Positions 45,786 to 55,863 of a stretch of 64,000 nucleotides of DNA are shown piece by piece. The position numbers and the translations under genes were made by a program. Under the pieces are notes generated by a model. It saw only the letters and a list, made by a program, of their open reading frames with translations. It was not told the DNA's origin and searched no databases. The stretch lies in assembly GCF_008245045.1 (NCBI RefSeq), contig NZ_CP043428.1, forward strand, positions 992,001 through 1,056,000, given 5' to 3'. The stretch's first letter is position 1, and the number at the start of each line of letters is the position of its first letter. This DNA comes from Campylobacter volucris. GTDB lineage: Bacteria > Campylobacterota > Campylobacteria > Campylobacterales > Campylobacteraceae.

Positions 45786-46007
45786 ATGAATAAACGCTAT
45801 ACTTTTTCATTATCTCAAGATTTATTTGATCGCTTAGACAAAACAGCTAAAATCTCAAAAAAGAAAAAAGCTCAAATTTTAAGAGATGCTTTGGAAAATT
45901 ACTTAGATGAAATGGAAGATTTTGCTCCTGCTATAGAAGCTTTAGAAGATTTAAAAGATGGTGATAGTAAAAAACTTGATAGTATTATCAAAAAATTAAA
46001 ATGTTAA
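45786..46007 (+). CDS. Ribbon-helix-helix protein (CopG/ParD-like)
   Basis: A 73-residue protein with an N-terminal ribbon-helix-helix fold: strand KRYTFSLSQDLFDRLDKTAK followed by helices KKKKAQILRDALENYLDEM. The acidic C-terminal half resembles antitoxins that wrap a toxin, but no toxin gene follows (46008-46119 has only a promoter). It may be a stand-alone transcription regulator. It lies 10 nt after the second hemerythrin and likely shares its transcript. Confidence 0.8.
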   Translation: MNKRYTFSLSQDLFDRLDKTAKISKKKKAQILRDALENYLDEMEDFAPAIEALEDLKDGDSKKLDSIIKKLKC

Positions 46008-46079
46008 AAATTAACTTTTAAGCATAATATTATTTTAAAATATTTTTTATCCATAAAGTTAGTGTTTATTTTTTTTAGA

Positions 46080-46085
46080 TATAAT
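46080..46085 (+). promoter_or_regulatory. -10 box for the cytochrome c / liv gene string
   Basis: TATAAT in TTTTTTTAGATATAATC, a T-rich upstream as usual in Campylobacter, 34 nt before the cytochrome c start. All genes from 46120 to 57653 lie on this strand with very short gaps. Confidence 0.65.
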
Positions 46086-46119
46086 CAAAGCTTATTTTAT
46101 AAAAAGTAAGGTATATTTC

Positions 46120-46557
46120 ATGTTGCGATTAGCTTTATTTATCTTTGCACTAACTAGTTCCTTGATGGCTTTTAATGTAAAATCTTTATTAACATATACG
46201 TTTAATGATAATGTTAGTTATGATATACAAAAGGCTAAAAAAATATACTTTGAAAACAAATGCAATACTTGCCATGGTGACAATGGAGAAAAAAACGAAT
46301 TTGGCAAAAGAGCTATAAAAGATTTAACTCCTGCGCAAATTAAAGGCTTGTTAAAAGATTATGCAAATGGTTATTATCAAAATTCAAATGCAGATAGCAT
46401 TCAAATGGGAATTTATGCAAGAAAATTAAGCGATGATGACATAAATCATATTATTGCTTATTTAAAAGGTCAAAACTTTTCTATAGAATTAAATCAAGAA
46501 GATTTATTAGAAGAAGAACCAAAACCCAAAACCAAACACGGAACATTTTTAAAATAA
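46120..46557 (+). CDS. Periplasmic monoheme cytochrome c
   Basis: A small c-type cytochrome of 145 residues with signal peptide MLRLALFIFALTSSLMAF and one heme site ENKCNTCHGDNGEK. The axial methionine is probably in QMGIYARKLSDDDINHI. The tail is Glu/Lys/Pro-rich. It lies directly upstream of livJ (14 nt), as in C. jejuni. Its redox partner is not evident; the CcsBA heme ligation system is encoded further downstream in the same string. Confidence 0.9.
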   Translation: MLRLALFIFALTSSLMAFNVKSLLTYTFNDNVSYDIQKAKKIYFENKCNTCHGDNGEKNEFGKRAIKDLTPAQIKGLLKDYANGYYQNSNADSIQMGIYARKLSDDDINHIIAYLKGQNFSIELNQEDLLEEEPKPKTKHGTFLK

Positions 46558-46571
46558 TTTAAGGAGTATTC

Positions 46572-47684
46572 ATGAAAAAGAAACTTATACTAGCTAGTCT
46601 ATTTTGTGCAAGTGCAATTTATGCAGCAGAAGTAAAAATAGGTGTTATTTTACCACTAACTGGTCCTTTAGCTGCTTATGGACATGATGTGTATGAGGGT
46701 GTTAAACTTGCAAATACTCTTAGTCCAAATTTAAAAAATGGTGATAGTGTAAAAATCATAGCTATTGACACAAAAGGCGATAAAATCGAAAGTGCTAATG
46801 CCGCAACTAGACTTATATCGCAAGATAAAGTTTTAGGCTTAATTGGAGAAGCAGTTACTCCAAATACTATGCAAGTATTATCCATAGCTGAAGAAAGAAA
46901 AATTCCAGTTATCGCGCCTGTAGCTTCAGGTGATAAACTTTTAGACAAAAAAACTTATGCAAGCAGGGTTTGTTTTATGGATAGTTTTCAAGGTGATAAA
47001 TTTGCAAATTATGCTTATCAAACTCTAAATTTAAAAAGCGTTGTCGTTATTGTTGACCAAAGCAATGTTTATTCTTTAGGTCTTGCAAGAGCCTTTGAAA
47101 AAGAATTTAAACAAAATGGTGGCAAAGTACTTAAAAAACTTACTATTTCTTCAGGAGATAAAGACTTTAAAGCTATAGTTTCTCAATTAAAAAATATAAA
47201 TCCTGATTTTGTTTATATGCCAATTTATCATCCAGAAGCAGCATTGATTGCTAGACAAGCAAAAGCAGTAGGCTTTGATAAACTTTTAAGCGCAGGAGAT
47301 GGGGTAAATAATAAAACATTTATAGAACTTGGCGGGGATGCTGTAAATGGAGTAATTTTTACTGATAGCTTTGATTATAATAATCCTCCAACAAAACTAT
47401 CTAAAGATTTTATACAAGCTTATGAGAAAAATCGTGGGACAAAAGAACTTCCAGCATTTTCAGCTATGGGAGCTGATGCATACTATGTAATGATAAATGC
47501 AATGAATGAATGTCAAAATAATCTCACTCCAGAATGCATTAATGATAAAATTCATTCTACACTAAATTTTGAAGGTGTTGGTGGAGTTATAAGCATTGAT
47601 AAAAATGGCAATGCTAGTCGTTCTGTAGTTATTAAAGAAATACAAGAACAAAAACAAGTATATAAAACTATTATTAATCCTTGA
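46572..47684 (+). CDS. livJ: Branched-chain amino acid ABC transporter binding protein (LivJ-type)
   Basis: Periplasmic Leu/Ile/Val-binding protein. Signal peptide MKKKLILASLFCASAIYA, then the family pattern VKIGVILPLTGPLAAYGHDV and DTKGDKIESANAATRLIS. The 370 residues are normal. It is closely related to the next gene (shared blocks such as ASRVCFMDSFQG), so the pair arose by tandem duplication. Confidence 0.92.
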   Translation: MKKKLILASLFCASAIYAAEVKIGVILPLTGPLAAYGHDVYEGVKLANTLSPNLKNGDSVKIIAIDTKGDKIESANAATRLISQDKVLGLIGEAVTPNTMQVLSIAEERKIPVIAPVASGDKLLDKKTYASRVCFMDSFQGDKFANYAYQTLNLKSVVVIVDQSNVYSLGLARAFEKEFKQNGGKVLKKLTISSGDKDFKAIVSQLKNINPDFVYMPIYHPEAALIARQAKAVGFDKLLSAGDGVNNKTFIELGGDAVNGVIFTDSFDYNNPPTKLSKDFIQAYEKNRGTKELPAFSAMGADAYYVMINAMNECQNNLTPECINDKIHSTLNFEGVGGVISIDKNGNASRSVVIKEIQEQKQVYKTIINP

Positions 47685-47695
47685 AAGGAAAAATT

Positions 47696-48811
47696 ATGAA
47701 AAAAATTAATATCGCTATATTGTCTATTATAGCTGCAAGTATTGTACAAGCAAAAGAAATTAATATTGGCGTAGTTCTTCCTTTAACAGGAGCAACCGCT
47801 GCATATGGACAAAGTGCTTTAGATGGCATAAAAATTGCAAATTCTATGAAAAATACTCTTAGTAATGGCGATAAAATTAATCTTGTAGTAGTTGATACAA
47901 AAGGTGATAAAATCGAAAGTGCTAATGCTAGCACGAGATTAGTTTCACAAAATAAAGTTCAAGCTTTAATTGGAGAAATGATCACGGCTAATACTTTACA
48001 AGTTATAAGAATTGGTGAAGAAAAGAAAATTCCTGTTGTAGCTCCTGCTGCAACTGCGGATAAAATTTTAAACAAAAAACTTTATGCAAGCAGGGTTTGT
48101 TTTATGGATAGTTTTCAAGGCTCATCTTTAGCAAATTATATTAAAAATAAACTCCAATACAACAAAGCAGTTATAGTTACTGATCAAACAACAGATTATT
48201 CTTTGGGTTTAACTAGAGCTTTTGAAAAAGAATTTAACAAACAAGGTGGAAAAATTTTAGATAAATTTAGAATTACAGCTGGAGATAAAGATTTTAAAGC
48301 AATCATCTCTCAAATTAAAAATTTAAATCCTGATTTTATATATCTTCCAGTTTATTACACTGAAGCATCTTTGTTTGCAAGACAAGCAAAAGCTATGGGC
48401 GTAAATATCCCTATGGGTTCAGCAGATGGAGTTGCAGATGAAACTTTTATCAATTTAGCTCAAGATGCTGCTGAAGGATATATTTTCACTGATAGTTTTG
48501 ATTATAACAACCCTCCAACTGATTTATCTAAAGAATTTATACAAGCATATGAAAAAGAAAAGAAAAATAAAGAAGTTCCAAATTTTAGCGCAATGGGAGC
48601 TGATGCTTATTTTGTCATATACGAAGCGATGCAAAAATGTGTAAATAATCTTAACACAGAATGTATTAATGATAATATACATTCTACTTTGAATTTTCAA
48701 GGTGTAAGTGGGGTTATAAGTATAGATAAAAGTGGTAATGCAACAAGATCTATTGTAATTAAATCAATAGAAAATCAAAAACAAGTTTACAAAGATTCAA
48801 TTCTTCCTTAA
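47696..48811 (+). CDS. livK: Branched-chain amino acid ABC transporter binding protein (LivK-type)
   Basis: Second periplasmic binding protein of the same system. I place the start at 47696 (MKKINIAILSIIAASIV, a signal peptide) behind GAAAGGAAAAATT; the frame open from 47681 adds five residues and overlaps livJ. Family blocks INIGVVLPLTGATAAYGQSA and ASRVCFMDSFQGSSLANY. Differences from LivJ around the ligand pocket suggest different amino acid preference, which sequence cannot settle. Confidence 0.92.
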   Translation: MKKINIAILSIIAASIVQAKEINIGVVLPLTGATAAYGQSALDGIKIANSMKNTLSNGDKINLVVVDTKGDKIESANASTRLVSQNKVQALIGEMITANTLQVIRIGEEKKIPVVAPAATADKILNKKLYASRVCFMDSFQGSSLANYIKNKLQYNKAVIVTDQTTDYSLGLTRAFEKEFNKQGGKILDKFRITAGDKDFKAIISQIKNLNPDFIYLPVYYTEASLFARQAKAMGVNIPMGSADGVADETFINLAQDAAEGYIFTDSFDYNNPPTDLSKEFIQAYEKEKKNKEVPNFSAMGADAYFVIYEAMQKCVNNLNTECINDNIHSTLNFQGVSGVISIDKSGNATRSIVIKSIENQKQVYKDSILP

Positions 48812-48819
48812 GAGGTTCA

Positions 48820-49716
48820 ATGGATAGTTCTTTAATTTTACAGCAAATTATAAATGGTTTTAGTTTAGGTAGTATGTATGCACTCATAGCCATAGGTTAT
48901 ACTATGGTTTATGGTGTTTTAAGACTAATTAATTTTGCGCATGGTGATATCATGATGGTTGGAGCTTACTCAGCTCTTTTTTGCGTAACTAGCATGAATG
49001 TTCCTTTTTTAGGAGCTTTGTCTTTAGCTATGTTATTTGCAGCTGCTGTAGGTATAGCTATAGATAAAGTTGCTTATAAGCCACTTAGAAAAGCACCTAG
49101 AATTTCTTTATTAATTACTGCCATTGGTATTAGTTTTTTAATACAAAATGTTTTTAATGTCGTATTTGGCTCTACCCCAAGATATTTTCCAGTTCCAAGT
49201 TATTTAGAAACAGTAATTAATATTAACGATATAAGCATTAGTGCAAATAGTATTTTAGTACCTATTTTAACTTTTTTTATTTTGCTTATTGTTTTATATA
49301 TTCTTTATAAAAGTAAATATGGTATAGCTATTAGAGCATTAGCATTTGATATTCACACGGTAAATTTAATGGGAATTGATGCAAATCGTATTATAGCTAT
49401 AGTGTTTGCATTAGGATCAGCCTTAGCTGCTATAGGTGGAATTTTTTGGGCAGTAAGCTATCCTTCAGTAGAACCTAGCATGGGAACTTTAATAGGCTTA
49501 AAAGCCTTTGGAGCTGCTGTTTTAGGTGGTATTGGATCTGTTGCTGGAGCTGTTTTAGGCGGATTGATTATAGGATTTACTGAAGTTGTTGTTGTTGCTC
49601 TTTTTCCTGATCTTTCGGGTTTTAAAGATGCCTTTGCATTTATATTTTTAGTATTAATTTTATTATTTAAACCTACTGGAATTTTAGGTATAAATTTTGA
49701 AAAAAGCAGGTTTTAA
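48820..49716 (+). CDS. livH: Branched-chain amino acid permease LivH
   Basis: Inner-membrane channel subunit of 298 residues with about eight helices. Patterns: QQIINGFSLGSMYALIAIGY, YGVLRLINFAHGDIMMVGAY near the N-terminus and GLKAFGAAVLGGIGSVAGAV near the end, typical of LivH. It follows livK by 8 nt. Confidence 0.94.
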   Translation: MDSSLILQQIINGFSLGSMYALIAIGYTMVYGVLRLINFAHGDIMMVGAYSALFCVTSMNVPFLGALSLAMLFAAAVGIAIDKVAYKPLRKAPRISLLITAIGISFLIQNVFNVVFGSTPRYFPVPSYLETVININDISISANSILVPILTFFILLIVLYILYKSKYGIAIRALAFDIHTVNLMGIDANRIIAIVFALGSALAAIGGIFWAVSYPSVEPSMGTLIGLKAFGAAVLGGIGSVAGAVLGGLIIGFTEVVVVALFPDLSGFKDAFAFIFLVLILLFKPTGILGINFEKSRF

Positions 49717-49718
49717 CT

Positions 49719-50750
49719 ATGGTTTGTAGAAAAATTACTCATTTGACATTTTTCTTTATTGCTATTGCTATTATTTTTATATCTCCTTATTTTTTAAATG
49801 ATTACAAACTAGGAATTTTAAGCAATATTGCAATTTTCATTATTTTAGCAGTGAGTTACAATCTCATCAATGGGGTTACAGGTCAATTTTCATTAGAACC
49901 AAATGGTTTTGTCGCAATAGGGGCTTATGTGGCTGCTTTAGTTTTACTAACTAGCGAAAGCAAATTAGATCAATTTTCATTAGAAGATCCAAGCAGTTTT
50001 ATTTTAATGATTCATTCTCCAAGTTTTATCATAGCTTTATTAGCAGCTGGTTTTTGCGCGATGCTTTTATCTTTGATTTTGGCTTTTGCTGTATTTAGAG
50101 TTAGAGGAGATTACTTAGCTATTGTCACTTTAGGATTTGGGATTATCATCAAGCTTATGGCTATAAATTTTGCATCCATTACCAATGGATCTTTAGGTTT
50201 AAATGATATACCAAAACATACTACTTTGTATTGGAGTGGCGGGATAGCCATCTTTGCTGTTGTTATCATTTTAAATATAGTAAGTTCTAAATTTGGTAGG
50301 GCGATGAAAGCTGTTAGAGATGATGAAGATGCAGCTTTAGCTATGGGCATTAACACCTTTAAAATCAAAACTTTAGCATTTAGCACTTCAGCCTTTTTAG
50401 AAGGTGTTGGCGGGGCTTTATTAGCTTGTGCTTTAGCTTCCGTTTCTCCAGAACAATTTGACTTTTTATTTACTTTCCAACTTTTAATCATTATAGTCTT
50501 AGGAGGCTTAGGTTCTACAACAGGAGCTATTATAGGAACTATTTTGGTTATTGGTGGTAGTGAATATTTAAGATTTTTAGATGAAAGTATGAATATTTTT
50601 GGTTATGAAACACCTGCTATGCCAGGTCTTAGAATGGTCATTTTTTCTATAATATTAATTTTAGTCATGCTTTTTGCAAGAAAAGGCATTATGGGCGATA
50701 AAGAACTTACTCATTTTCTATTTAAGTTTTCTAAAAGGAATAAAAAATGA
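49719..50750 (+). CDS. livM: Branched-chain amino acid permease LivM
   Basis: Second channel subunit, 343 residues. LivM blocks: YNLINGVTGQFSLEPNGFVA, RVRGDYLAIVTLGFGIIIK and the EAA-like cytoplasmic loop GRAMKAVRDDEDAALAMGIN. It overlaps livG by 4 nt. Confidence 0.94.
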   Translation: MVCRKITHLTFFFIAIAIIFISPYFLNDYKLGILSNIAIFIILAVSYNLINGVTGQFSLEPNGFVAIGAYVAALVLLTSESKLDQFSLEDPSSFILMIHSPSFIIALLAAGFCAMLLSLILAFAVFRVRGDYLAIVTLGFGIIIKLMAINFASITNGSLGLNDIPKHTTLYWSGGIAIFAVVIILNIVSSKFGRAMKAVRDDEDAALAMGINTFKIKTLAFSTSAFLEGVGGALLACALASVSPEQFDFLFTFQLLIIIVLGGLGSTTGAIIGTILVIGGSEYLRFLDESMNIFGYETPAMPGLRMVIFSIILILVMLFARKGIMGDKELTHFLFKFSKRNKK

Positions 50751-51517
50751 TTTTAGAACTTAAAAATATTCATAAAAATTTTGGTGGAGTTACAGCTATA
50801 GTAGATACTTCATTTTCCATTAAAGAAGGTGAAATTTTTGGTCTTATAGGTCCAAATGGTGCTGGAAAAACTACACTTTTTAACATCATCACTGGCAATT
50901 ATAAACCAAGTAGTGGTGAAGTTTTTTTTCTAGATAAAAAAATCGATCATTTAAAACCTCATAAAATCGTACATTTGGGTATAGCAAGAACCTTTCAAAA
51001 TATAAGACTTTTTTCAAGTATGAGTGTTTTAGAAAATGTTTTAATTGGATTTGATCAAAGTATCAAATATGGAATTTTTGAAGCATTTTTACATTTAGGA
51101 AGATTTAAAAATCAAGAAAAAATAGCGAAAGAATCCGCTTATGAAATACTAGAACAACTAAATATAGCTGATTTGGCAGATGAAAATGCTACTAGTTTAA
51201 GCTATGGACAACAAAGAAAAGTTGAAATCGCAAGAGCTTTAGCAACCAATCCAAAATTATTACTACTTGATGAGCCTGCTGCGGGTATGAATTCAACAGA
51301 AAGTGATGATCTTGCGCAGTTAATTTTTGACATTAGAGATCATAAAAAAATAAGTGTTTTATTGATAGAACATGATATGAAATTTGTAAATAAACTTTGT
51401 GATAAAGTTATGGTGCTTGATTATGGCAAGACCATATTTGAAGGAAAACCAACAGATGCTGTGTTAAATCCTGAAGTTATTAATGCTTATTTAGGAGATT
51501 TTAATGCTAGTTGTTAA
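50747..51517 (+). CDS. livG: Branched-chain amino acid ABC transporter ATPase LivG
   Basis: ATPase of 256 residues. Walker A GPNGAGKTTLFN, Q-loop ARTFQNIRLFSSMSV, signature SLSYGQQRKVEIARAL, Walker B LLLLDEPAAGMNSTE and H-loop LLIEHDMKFV. The C-terminal end VLNPEVINAYLG is typical of LivG. It overlaps livF by 14 nt. Confidence 0.95.
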   Translation: MILELKNIHKNFGGVTAIVDTSFSIKEGEIFGLIGPNGAGKTTLFNIITGNYKPSSGEVFFLDKKIDHLKPHKIVHLGIARTFQNIRLFSSMSVLENVLIGFDQSIKYGIFEAFLHLGRFKNQEKIAKESAYEILEQLNIADLADENATSLSYGQQRKVEIARALATNPKLLLLDEPAAGMNSTESDDLAQLIFDIRDHKKISVLLIEHDMKFVNKLCDKVMVLDYGKTIFEGKPTDAVLNPEVINAYLGDFNASC

Positions 51518-52199
51518 AGATCTGCATGTTTATTATGGCTTAATTGAAGCTGTTAAGGGTATTGATTTTACTATTAATACTGGAAGCATCGTAAGTTTAA
51601 TAGGCTCTAATGGTGCTGGAAAAACTTCAACTTTAAATGCAATGTTAAATTGTGTTAAAAAAACAGGTGAAGTAAATTTTTTAGGTTATGATACTCAAAG
51701 ACATTTACCTCATACTTTGGTTCAAAAAGGTATAGCTTTGGTTCCCGAAGGTAGAAGAGTGTTTATAAATTTAACCATTGAAGAAAATTTAAAAATAGGC
51801 GCATTTAATAATGCTGAAAATTATGAACATTTAAAAAATCAAATGTATAAACTTTTTCCAAGATTAAAAGATAAAAAAAATGCTCTTGCAGGAACCTTAA
51901 GTGGTGGCGAAGCCCAAATGCTTGCTATCTCAAGGGCTCTTATGAGCGAACCAAAACTTTTAATGCTTGATGAACCTTCTTTGGGACTTGCTCCAAAAAT
52001 AGTTGGAGAGGTATTTGACATCATAGTCAAGCTTAAAGAAGAAGGTATTACAATTTTACTTGTAGAACAAAATGCATTTTCTGCACTTAAAATTAGCGAT
52101 TATGCTTATGTTTTAGAAAACGGCAAAATCGCTATGCATGCACCTGCTAAAGATCTTATTGGAAATGATGAAATACGAAAAAAATATCTAGGAGCTTAA
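51504..52199 (+). CDS. livF: Branched-chain amino acid ABC transporter ATPase LivF
   Basis: Second ATPase, 231 residues. Walker A GSNGAGKTSTLNAM, KGIALVPEGRRVFINLTIEE (LivF-type Q-loop region), signature LSGGEAQMLAISRALM, Walker B LLMLDEPSLGLAPKIV and H-loop replaced by LLVEQNAFSAL, as usual in LivF. The next gene starts 2 nt after its stop. Confidence 0.95.
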   Translation: MLVVKDLHVYYGLIEAVKGIDFTINTGSIVSLIGSNGAGKTSTLNAMLNCVKKTGEVNFLGYDTQRHLPHTLVQKGIALVPEGRRVFINLTIEENLKIGAFNNAENYEHLKNQMYKLFPRLKDKKNALAGTLSGGEAQMLAISRALMSEPKLLMLDEPSLGLAPKIVGEVFDIIVKLKEEGITILLVEQNAFSALKISDYAYVLENGKIAMHAPAKDLIGNDEIRKKYLGA

Positions 52200-52201
52200 A
52201 T

Positions 52202-55200
52202 TTGAAAAATCAACTTCTAACTTTTGGCAATATTAAAATCTCAATATTTTTATTTTTACTTTTTGCCTTATTTTGCGCTTTAGCTACTTTTATAGAAAGC
52301 GCATATGGCACACCAACAGCTTGGGCTATGATTTATGGGACATCTTGGTTTGGTTTTATACAACTTCTATTAGGGCTTAATCTTTTAGCAGCCATTTTTA
52401 AATACAAGATGTTAAATAAGAAAAAAATACCTCTTTTTATTTTTCACATCTCTTTTTTATTGATATTATTTGGTTCTGCACTTACTAGATATGCAGGTTT
52501 TGAAGGAAATTTACACATTAGAGAAAATGAAAAAAACAATATCATAGAAACATCAAAAAGTTATGTTTATATCGCCACTTTAATGGATGATAAAGTTTAT
52601 AGTGCTTCAAAATCTGAATACATTTCTATTTTACCATTTGTGAATAATTTTTCTTTTGATCTAATCTTGCCTCAAGATAAAGCTACCGTTACTTATAAAA
52701 ATTTAATCTTAGATGCTAAAGAAGTTTATAAGGAAGACGCTAATGCTTCTGCTCTTTTATCTTTAATGATTTCTCAAAACAATCAAGCAAAAGAATTTAC
52801 ATTTCAAGTAGGAGAAATTCAAACCATTGATGGAGTAAATATAGCCTTTTTAAATGATGAAGTTAGCAAACCTTATATAAAAATAGATAAAAATTTAAAT
52901 CTTAGTTCTAGCATGGATTTAAAATTTATGTCTATGAGTGATGGCAAAGAAAGCATTTTAAAAGCTTTTAAAACCGCAGATGCTAAAGATAAAAGATTGT
53001 ATTCTTTTAATAATGCAAATTTGGTTGTTAAATTTGCTTCTTTAAATGGCATCAAAACTTTAGAAGGAATTAATGCTGCACAAGATGAGAGTTTTTTAAC
53101 TTGGTTTAAAACAAGCTGGATTGAATTAGGAAGAAATGCTTTAATATCTTTATTTGGTGAAGCAAAAAATTGGAATAATCCTATTTTAAATAATTTTAAA
53201 GATTTTGCTCAAAGCACAAAATATATGCCAACCCAACTTTCTGATAATGCTATAAATGCCTTAAATTTAAGCATCACTTATAAAGGTGAAACCAAGGAAG
53301 TATTTTTAATCGAATACAATTCTCCTTTGCGTATAGATATAGCAAATCAGGCATTCTTTTTAAGATGGGGACCTAAAGGATATGAAATGCCATTTGAAAT
53401 GTATTTAAAAGATTTTGAATTAGCACGCTATCCTGGTTCAATGTCTCCGATGTCTTATGCAAGCTATGTTGAAGTAAATAATAAAGATGAAAAATTTGAT
53501 TATAAAATTTTTATGAATAATGTACTTGATTATGAAGGTTTTAGATTTTATCAAAGCTCTTATGATCAAGATGAACAAGGCACAATATTATCGGTTAATA
53601 AAGATCCTGGTAAGATTCCTACTTATATAGGATATTTTTTATTGACTTTAGGTATGTTTTTAAATATTTTAAATCCTCACTCAAGATTTAGAACTCTTGC
53701 TAAAATGATCAATCAAGATTCATTGAAAAAAACAGCTATGGTTTTATTTTTTACCTGTTTTTTACTAAATACGCAAAATATCTATGCAATAGAACCAATT
53801 AAAGTAGATGAGCAACATGCTAAAGAATTATCTACCTTAGTTGTTCAAAAACCCGATGGGAGGATGGTTCCATTTAACACTTTAGCGACAGAAGTATTAG
53901 AAAAAATTTACAAAAGTACTAATTATCAAAACCAAAGCCCTGAAGCAACTATCATTTCTATGATATTTGATGGATCTGCTTGGTATGATAAAAAAATAAT
54001 TTTTATGCCAAGAAATAAAATCATTAACGAACAAATTTGTGAAATTTTAGGGATAGAACCTACTGATTATGCTAGTTTTAAAGATTTTTTCACAACTGAA
54101 AACTATAAACTACAAAAATATGTAGAAAATGCAAATAGAAAAAATCCAAATAGAAGAAGTATATTAGATAAAGAAATTATCAAGCTTGATGAAAGAGTAA
54201 ATATCGTTAATCTAATTTTTTCTGGTGAAATTTTCAAATTTATACCTTTGCAAAATAGTACCAATAACCAATGGATTTCTTTTTACCAAGCTTATGTGGG
54301 ATTAAAAGATGAAGAAGGTTTAGTGGTAAAAAAATTATTAGAAGATTATTTTAACGCAGTAGAATTTTCTATAAAAAATAATAATTGGCAAAATGCAAAT
54401 GTTGCATTAAATGAAATTAAAAATTACCAAGATAAATATGGGCACGAAGTTATGCCGAGTTTGAAAAAACTTAATACAGAAATTTTCTTTAATAAAAGTG
54501 AAATTTTTGTAAATTTAGCTCCATTGTATTTATTCGCAGGATTTTTACTTTTAGTCATTGTTTTTGTAAAAATGCTTATGCCAAAAGTTCGTATAGATTT
54601 TGCTTTTAAATTTGTATATGTTGTTAATATTATTGCATTTTTTATACATACACTAGGACTAGCATTACGCTGGTATATAGCAGGTAGAGCTCCTTGGAGT
54701 AATGCTTATGAAAGTATGGTTTATATTGCTTGGGCTTTATCACTATCTGGAATTTTCTTTTCAAGAAAAAGCCCTATTGCACTTTCTTTAACTTCTATTT
54801 TAGCAGGTGTAACCTTAGGTGTGGCTCATCTTAGTCAAATGGATCCACAAATTACCAATTTAGTTCCAGTTTTACAATCATATTGGCTAACTATACATGT
54901 TTCTGTAATTACTGCTAGTTATGGATTTTTAGGCTTATGTGCATTGCTTGGAATTTTTGTTTTAATTTTATTTTGCATGCTCAAAGCAAATGGAAAACAT
55001 AATGAAAACATATTAAGAAATATAACAGAAGCTACAAGAATCAACGAAATGGCTATGATTTTAGGACTATGCTTATTAACTGTTGGAAATTTCTTAGGAG
55101 CAATATGGGCTAATGAAAGCTGGGGAAGATATTGGAGCTGGGATTCTAAAGAAACTTGGGCTTTAATTAGTATATTAACTTATGCAGCAATTTTACACAT

Positions 55201-55432
55201 TCGTTTAGTTCCAAAATGGTCTAATCAATATACTTTTGCAATCTGCTCTATGTTTGCTTATTGGGTTATTATTATGACTTATTTTGGTGTTAATTATTTC
55301 TTAACAGGAATGCATTCTTATGCAGCAGGAGATGCAGTTAAAATTCCAAATTATGTATATTGGGGCTTTATTTTTATGATTATTTTAAGCATAGTAAGCT
55401 ATTTTAAAAAATCTTATGCTAAAAAACTATAA
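52202..55432 (+). CDS. ccsBA: Fused cytochrome c biogenesis protein CcsBA
   Basis: System II cytochrome c synthetase that exports heme and attaches it to apocytochromes. The N-terminal CcsB/ResB part (residues 1 to about 550) and the C-terminal CcsA part are fused in one 1076-residue chain, as in other epsilonproteobacteria. The CcsA heme-handling motif WGRYWSWDSKETWALI is near residue 975. The first codon is TTG at 52202 (protein LKNQLLTFG..., read as Met), 2 nt after livF and without a strong ribosome site, so coupling to livF is likely. Confidence 0.93.
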   Translation: MKNQLLTFGNIKISIFLFLLFALFCALATFIESAYGTPTAWAMIYGTSWFGFIQLLLGLNLLAAIFKYKMLNKKKIPLFIFHISFLLILFGSALTRYAGFEGNLHIRENEKNNIIETSKSYVYIATLMDDKVYSASKSEYISILPFVNNFSFDLILPQDKATVTYKNLILDAKEVYKEDANASALLSLMISQNNQAKEFTFQVGEIQTIDGVNIAFLNDEVSKPYIKIDKNLNLSSSMDLKFMSMSDGKESILKAFKTADAKDKRLYSFNNANLVVKFASLNGIKTLEGINAAQDESFLTWFKTSWIELGRNALISLFGEAKNWNNPILNNFKDFAQSTKYMPTQLSDNAINALNLSITYKGETKEVFLIEYNSPLRIDIANQAFFLRWGPKGYEMPFEMYLKDFELARYPGSMSPMSYASYVEVNNKDEKFDYKIFMNNVLDYEGFRFYQSSYDQDEQGTILSVNKDPGKIPTYIGYFLLTLGMFLNILNPHSRFRTLAKMINQDSLKKTAMVLFFTCFLLNTQNIYAIEPIKVDEQHAKELSTLVVQKPDGRMVPFNTLATEVLEKIYKSTNYQNQSPEATIISMIFDGSAWYDKKIIFMPRNKIINEQICEILGIEPTDYASFKDFFTTENYKLQKYVENANRKNPNRRSILDKEIIKLDERVNIVNLIFSGEIFKFIPLQNSTNNQWISFYQAYVGLKDEEGLVVKKLLEDYFNAVEFSIKNNNWQNANVALNEIKNYQDKYGHEVMPSLKKLNTEIFFNKSEIFVNLAPLYLFAGFLLLVIVFVKMLMPKVRIDFAFKFVYVVNIIAFFIHTLGLALRWYIAGRAPWSNAYESMVYIAWALSLSGIFFSRKSPIALSLTSILAGVTLGVAHLSQMDPQITNLVPVLQSYWLTIHVSVITASYGFLGLCALLGIFVLILFCMLKANGKHNENILRNITEATRINEMAMILGLCLLTVGNFLGAIWANESWGRYWSWDSKETWALISILTYAAILHIRLVPKWSNQYTFAICSMFAYWVIIMTYFGVNYFLTGMHSYAAGDAVKIPNYVYWGFIFMIILSIVSYFKKSYAKKL

Positions 55433-55440
55433 GGGTAAAT

Positions 55441-55863
55441 ATGAGTATTTTTGTAATAGTTTTGATTTTAATTTTGCTAATTATTGTGATATTTGGCGTA
55501 GTAGCACTAATATATTTTAACCATAAAGATAAAAATTCAAAACAGCAAGATACAAAATCTAGTATTAAAGTTAGCGGTATAGAAGATTTTATTACAAAAG
55601 CAAATTCAGCTAAAAATTCTCAAACCATACAAGAACTGATTTTGCAATTTTTAAATTCACAAAAACTCACGAGCAATCCTAAGGACTCTAGTACAAAAAG
55701 AAAACTTGATTTTGTAAGTGCGATCTCAGCTAATGCCAATGCAACTCCAAAAAATATCTCTTTTTTAAACAATGAATTGAAAAAGAGATATAGCTCTTTA
55801 AAAAAAGAAATAGATGCTTATGAGCAAATTGGTCTTGCTAAAAGAAAAATGAGAGAATCTTAA
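55441..55863 (+). CDS. Small membrane-anchored protein of unknown function
   Basis: A 140-residue protein with one N-terminal membrane helix ([20 protein letters not shown]) and a polar, Lys/Ser/Asn-rich cytoplasmic part with a predicted helical end ([20 protein letters not shown]). I know no function. It sits between ccsBA (8 nt gap) and lepA (1 base shared), the same place as in C. jejuni. Confidence 0.8.
   Translation: MSIFVIVLILILLIIVIFGVVALIYFNHKDKNSKQQDTKSSIKVSGIEDFITKANSAKNSQTIQELILQFLNSQKLTSNPKDSSTKRKLDFVSAISANANATPKNISFLNNELKKRYSSLKKEIDAYEQIGLAKRKMRES

Noticed and set aside
46008-46119. Toxin gene for the RHH protein.
   Set aside because: The gap holds only 112 nt with a promoter; no ORF of toxin size exists.
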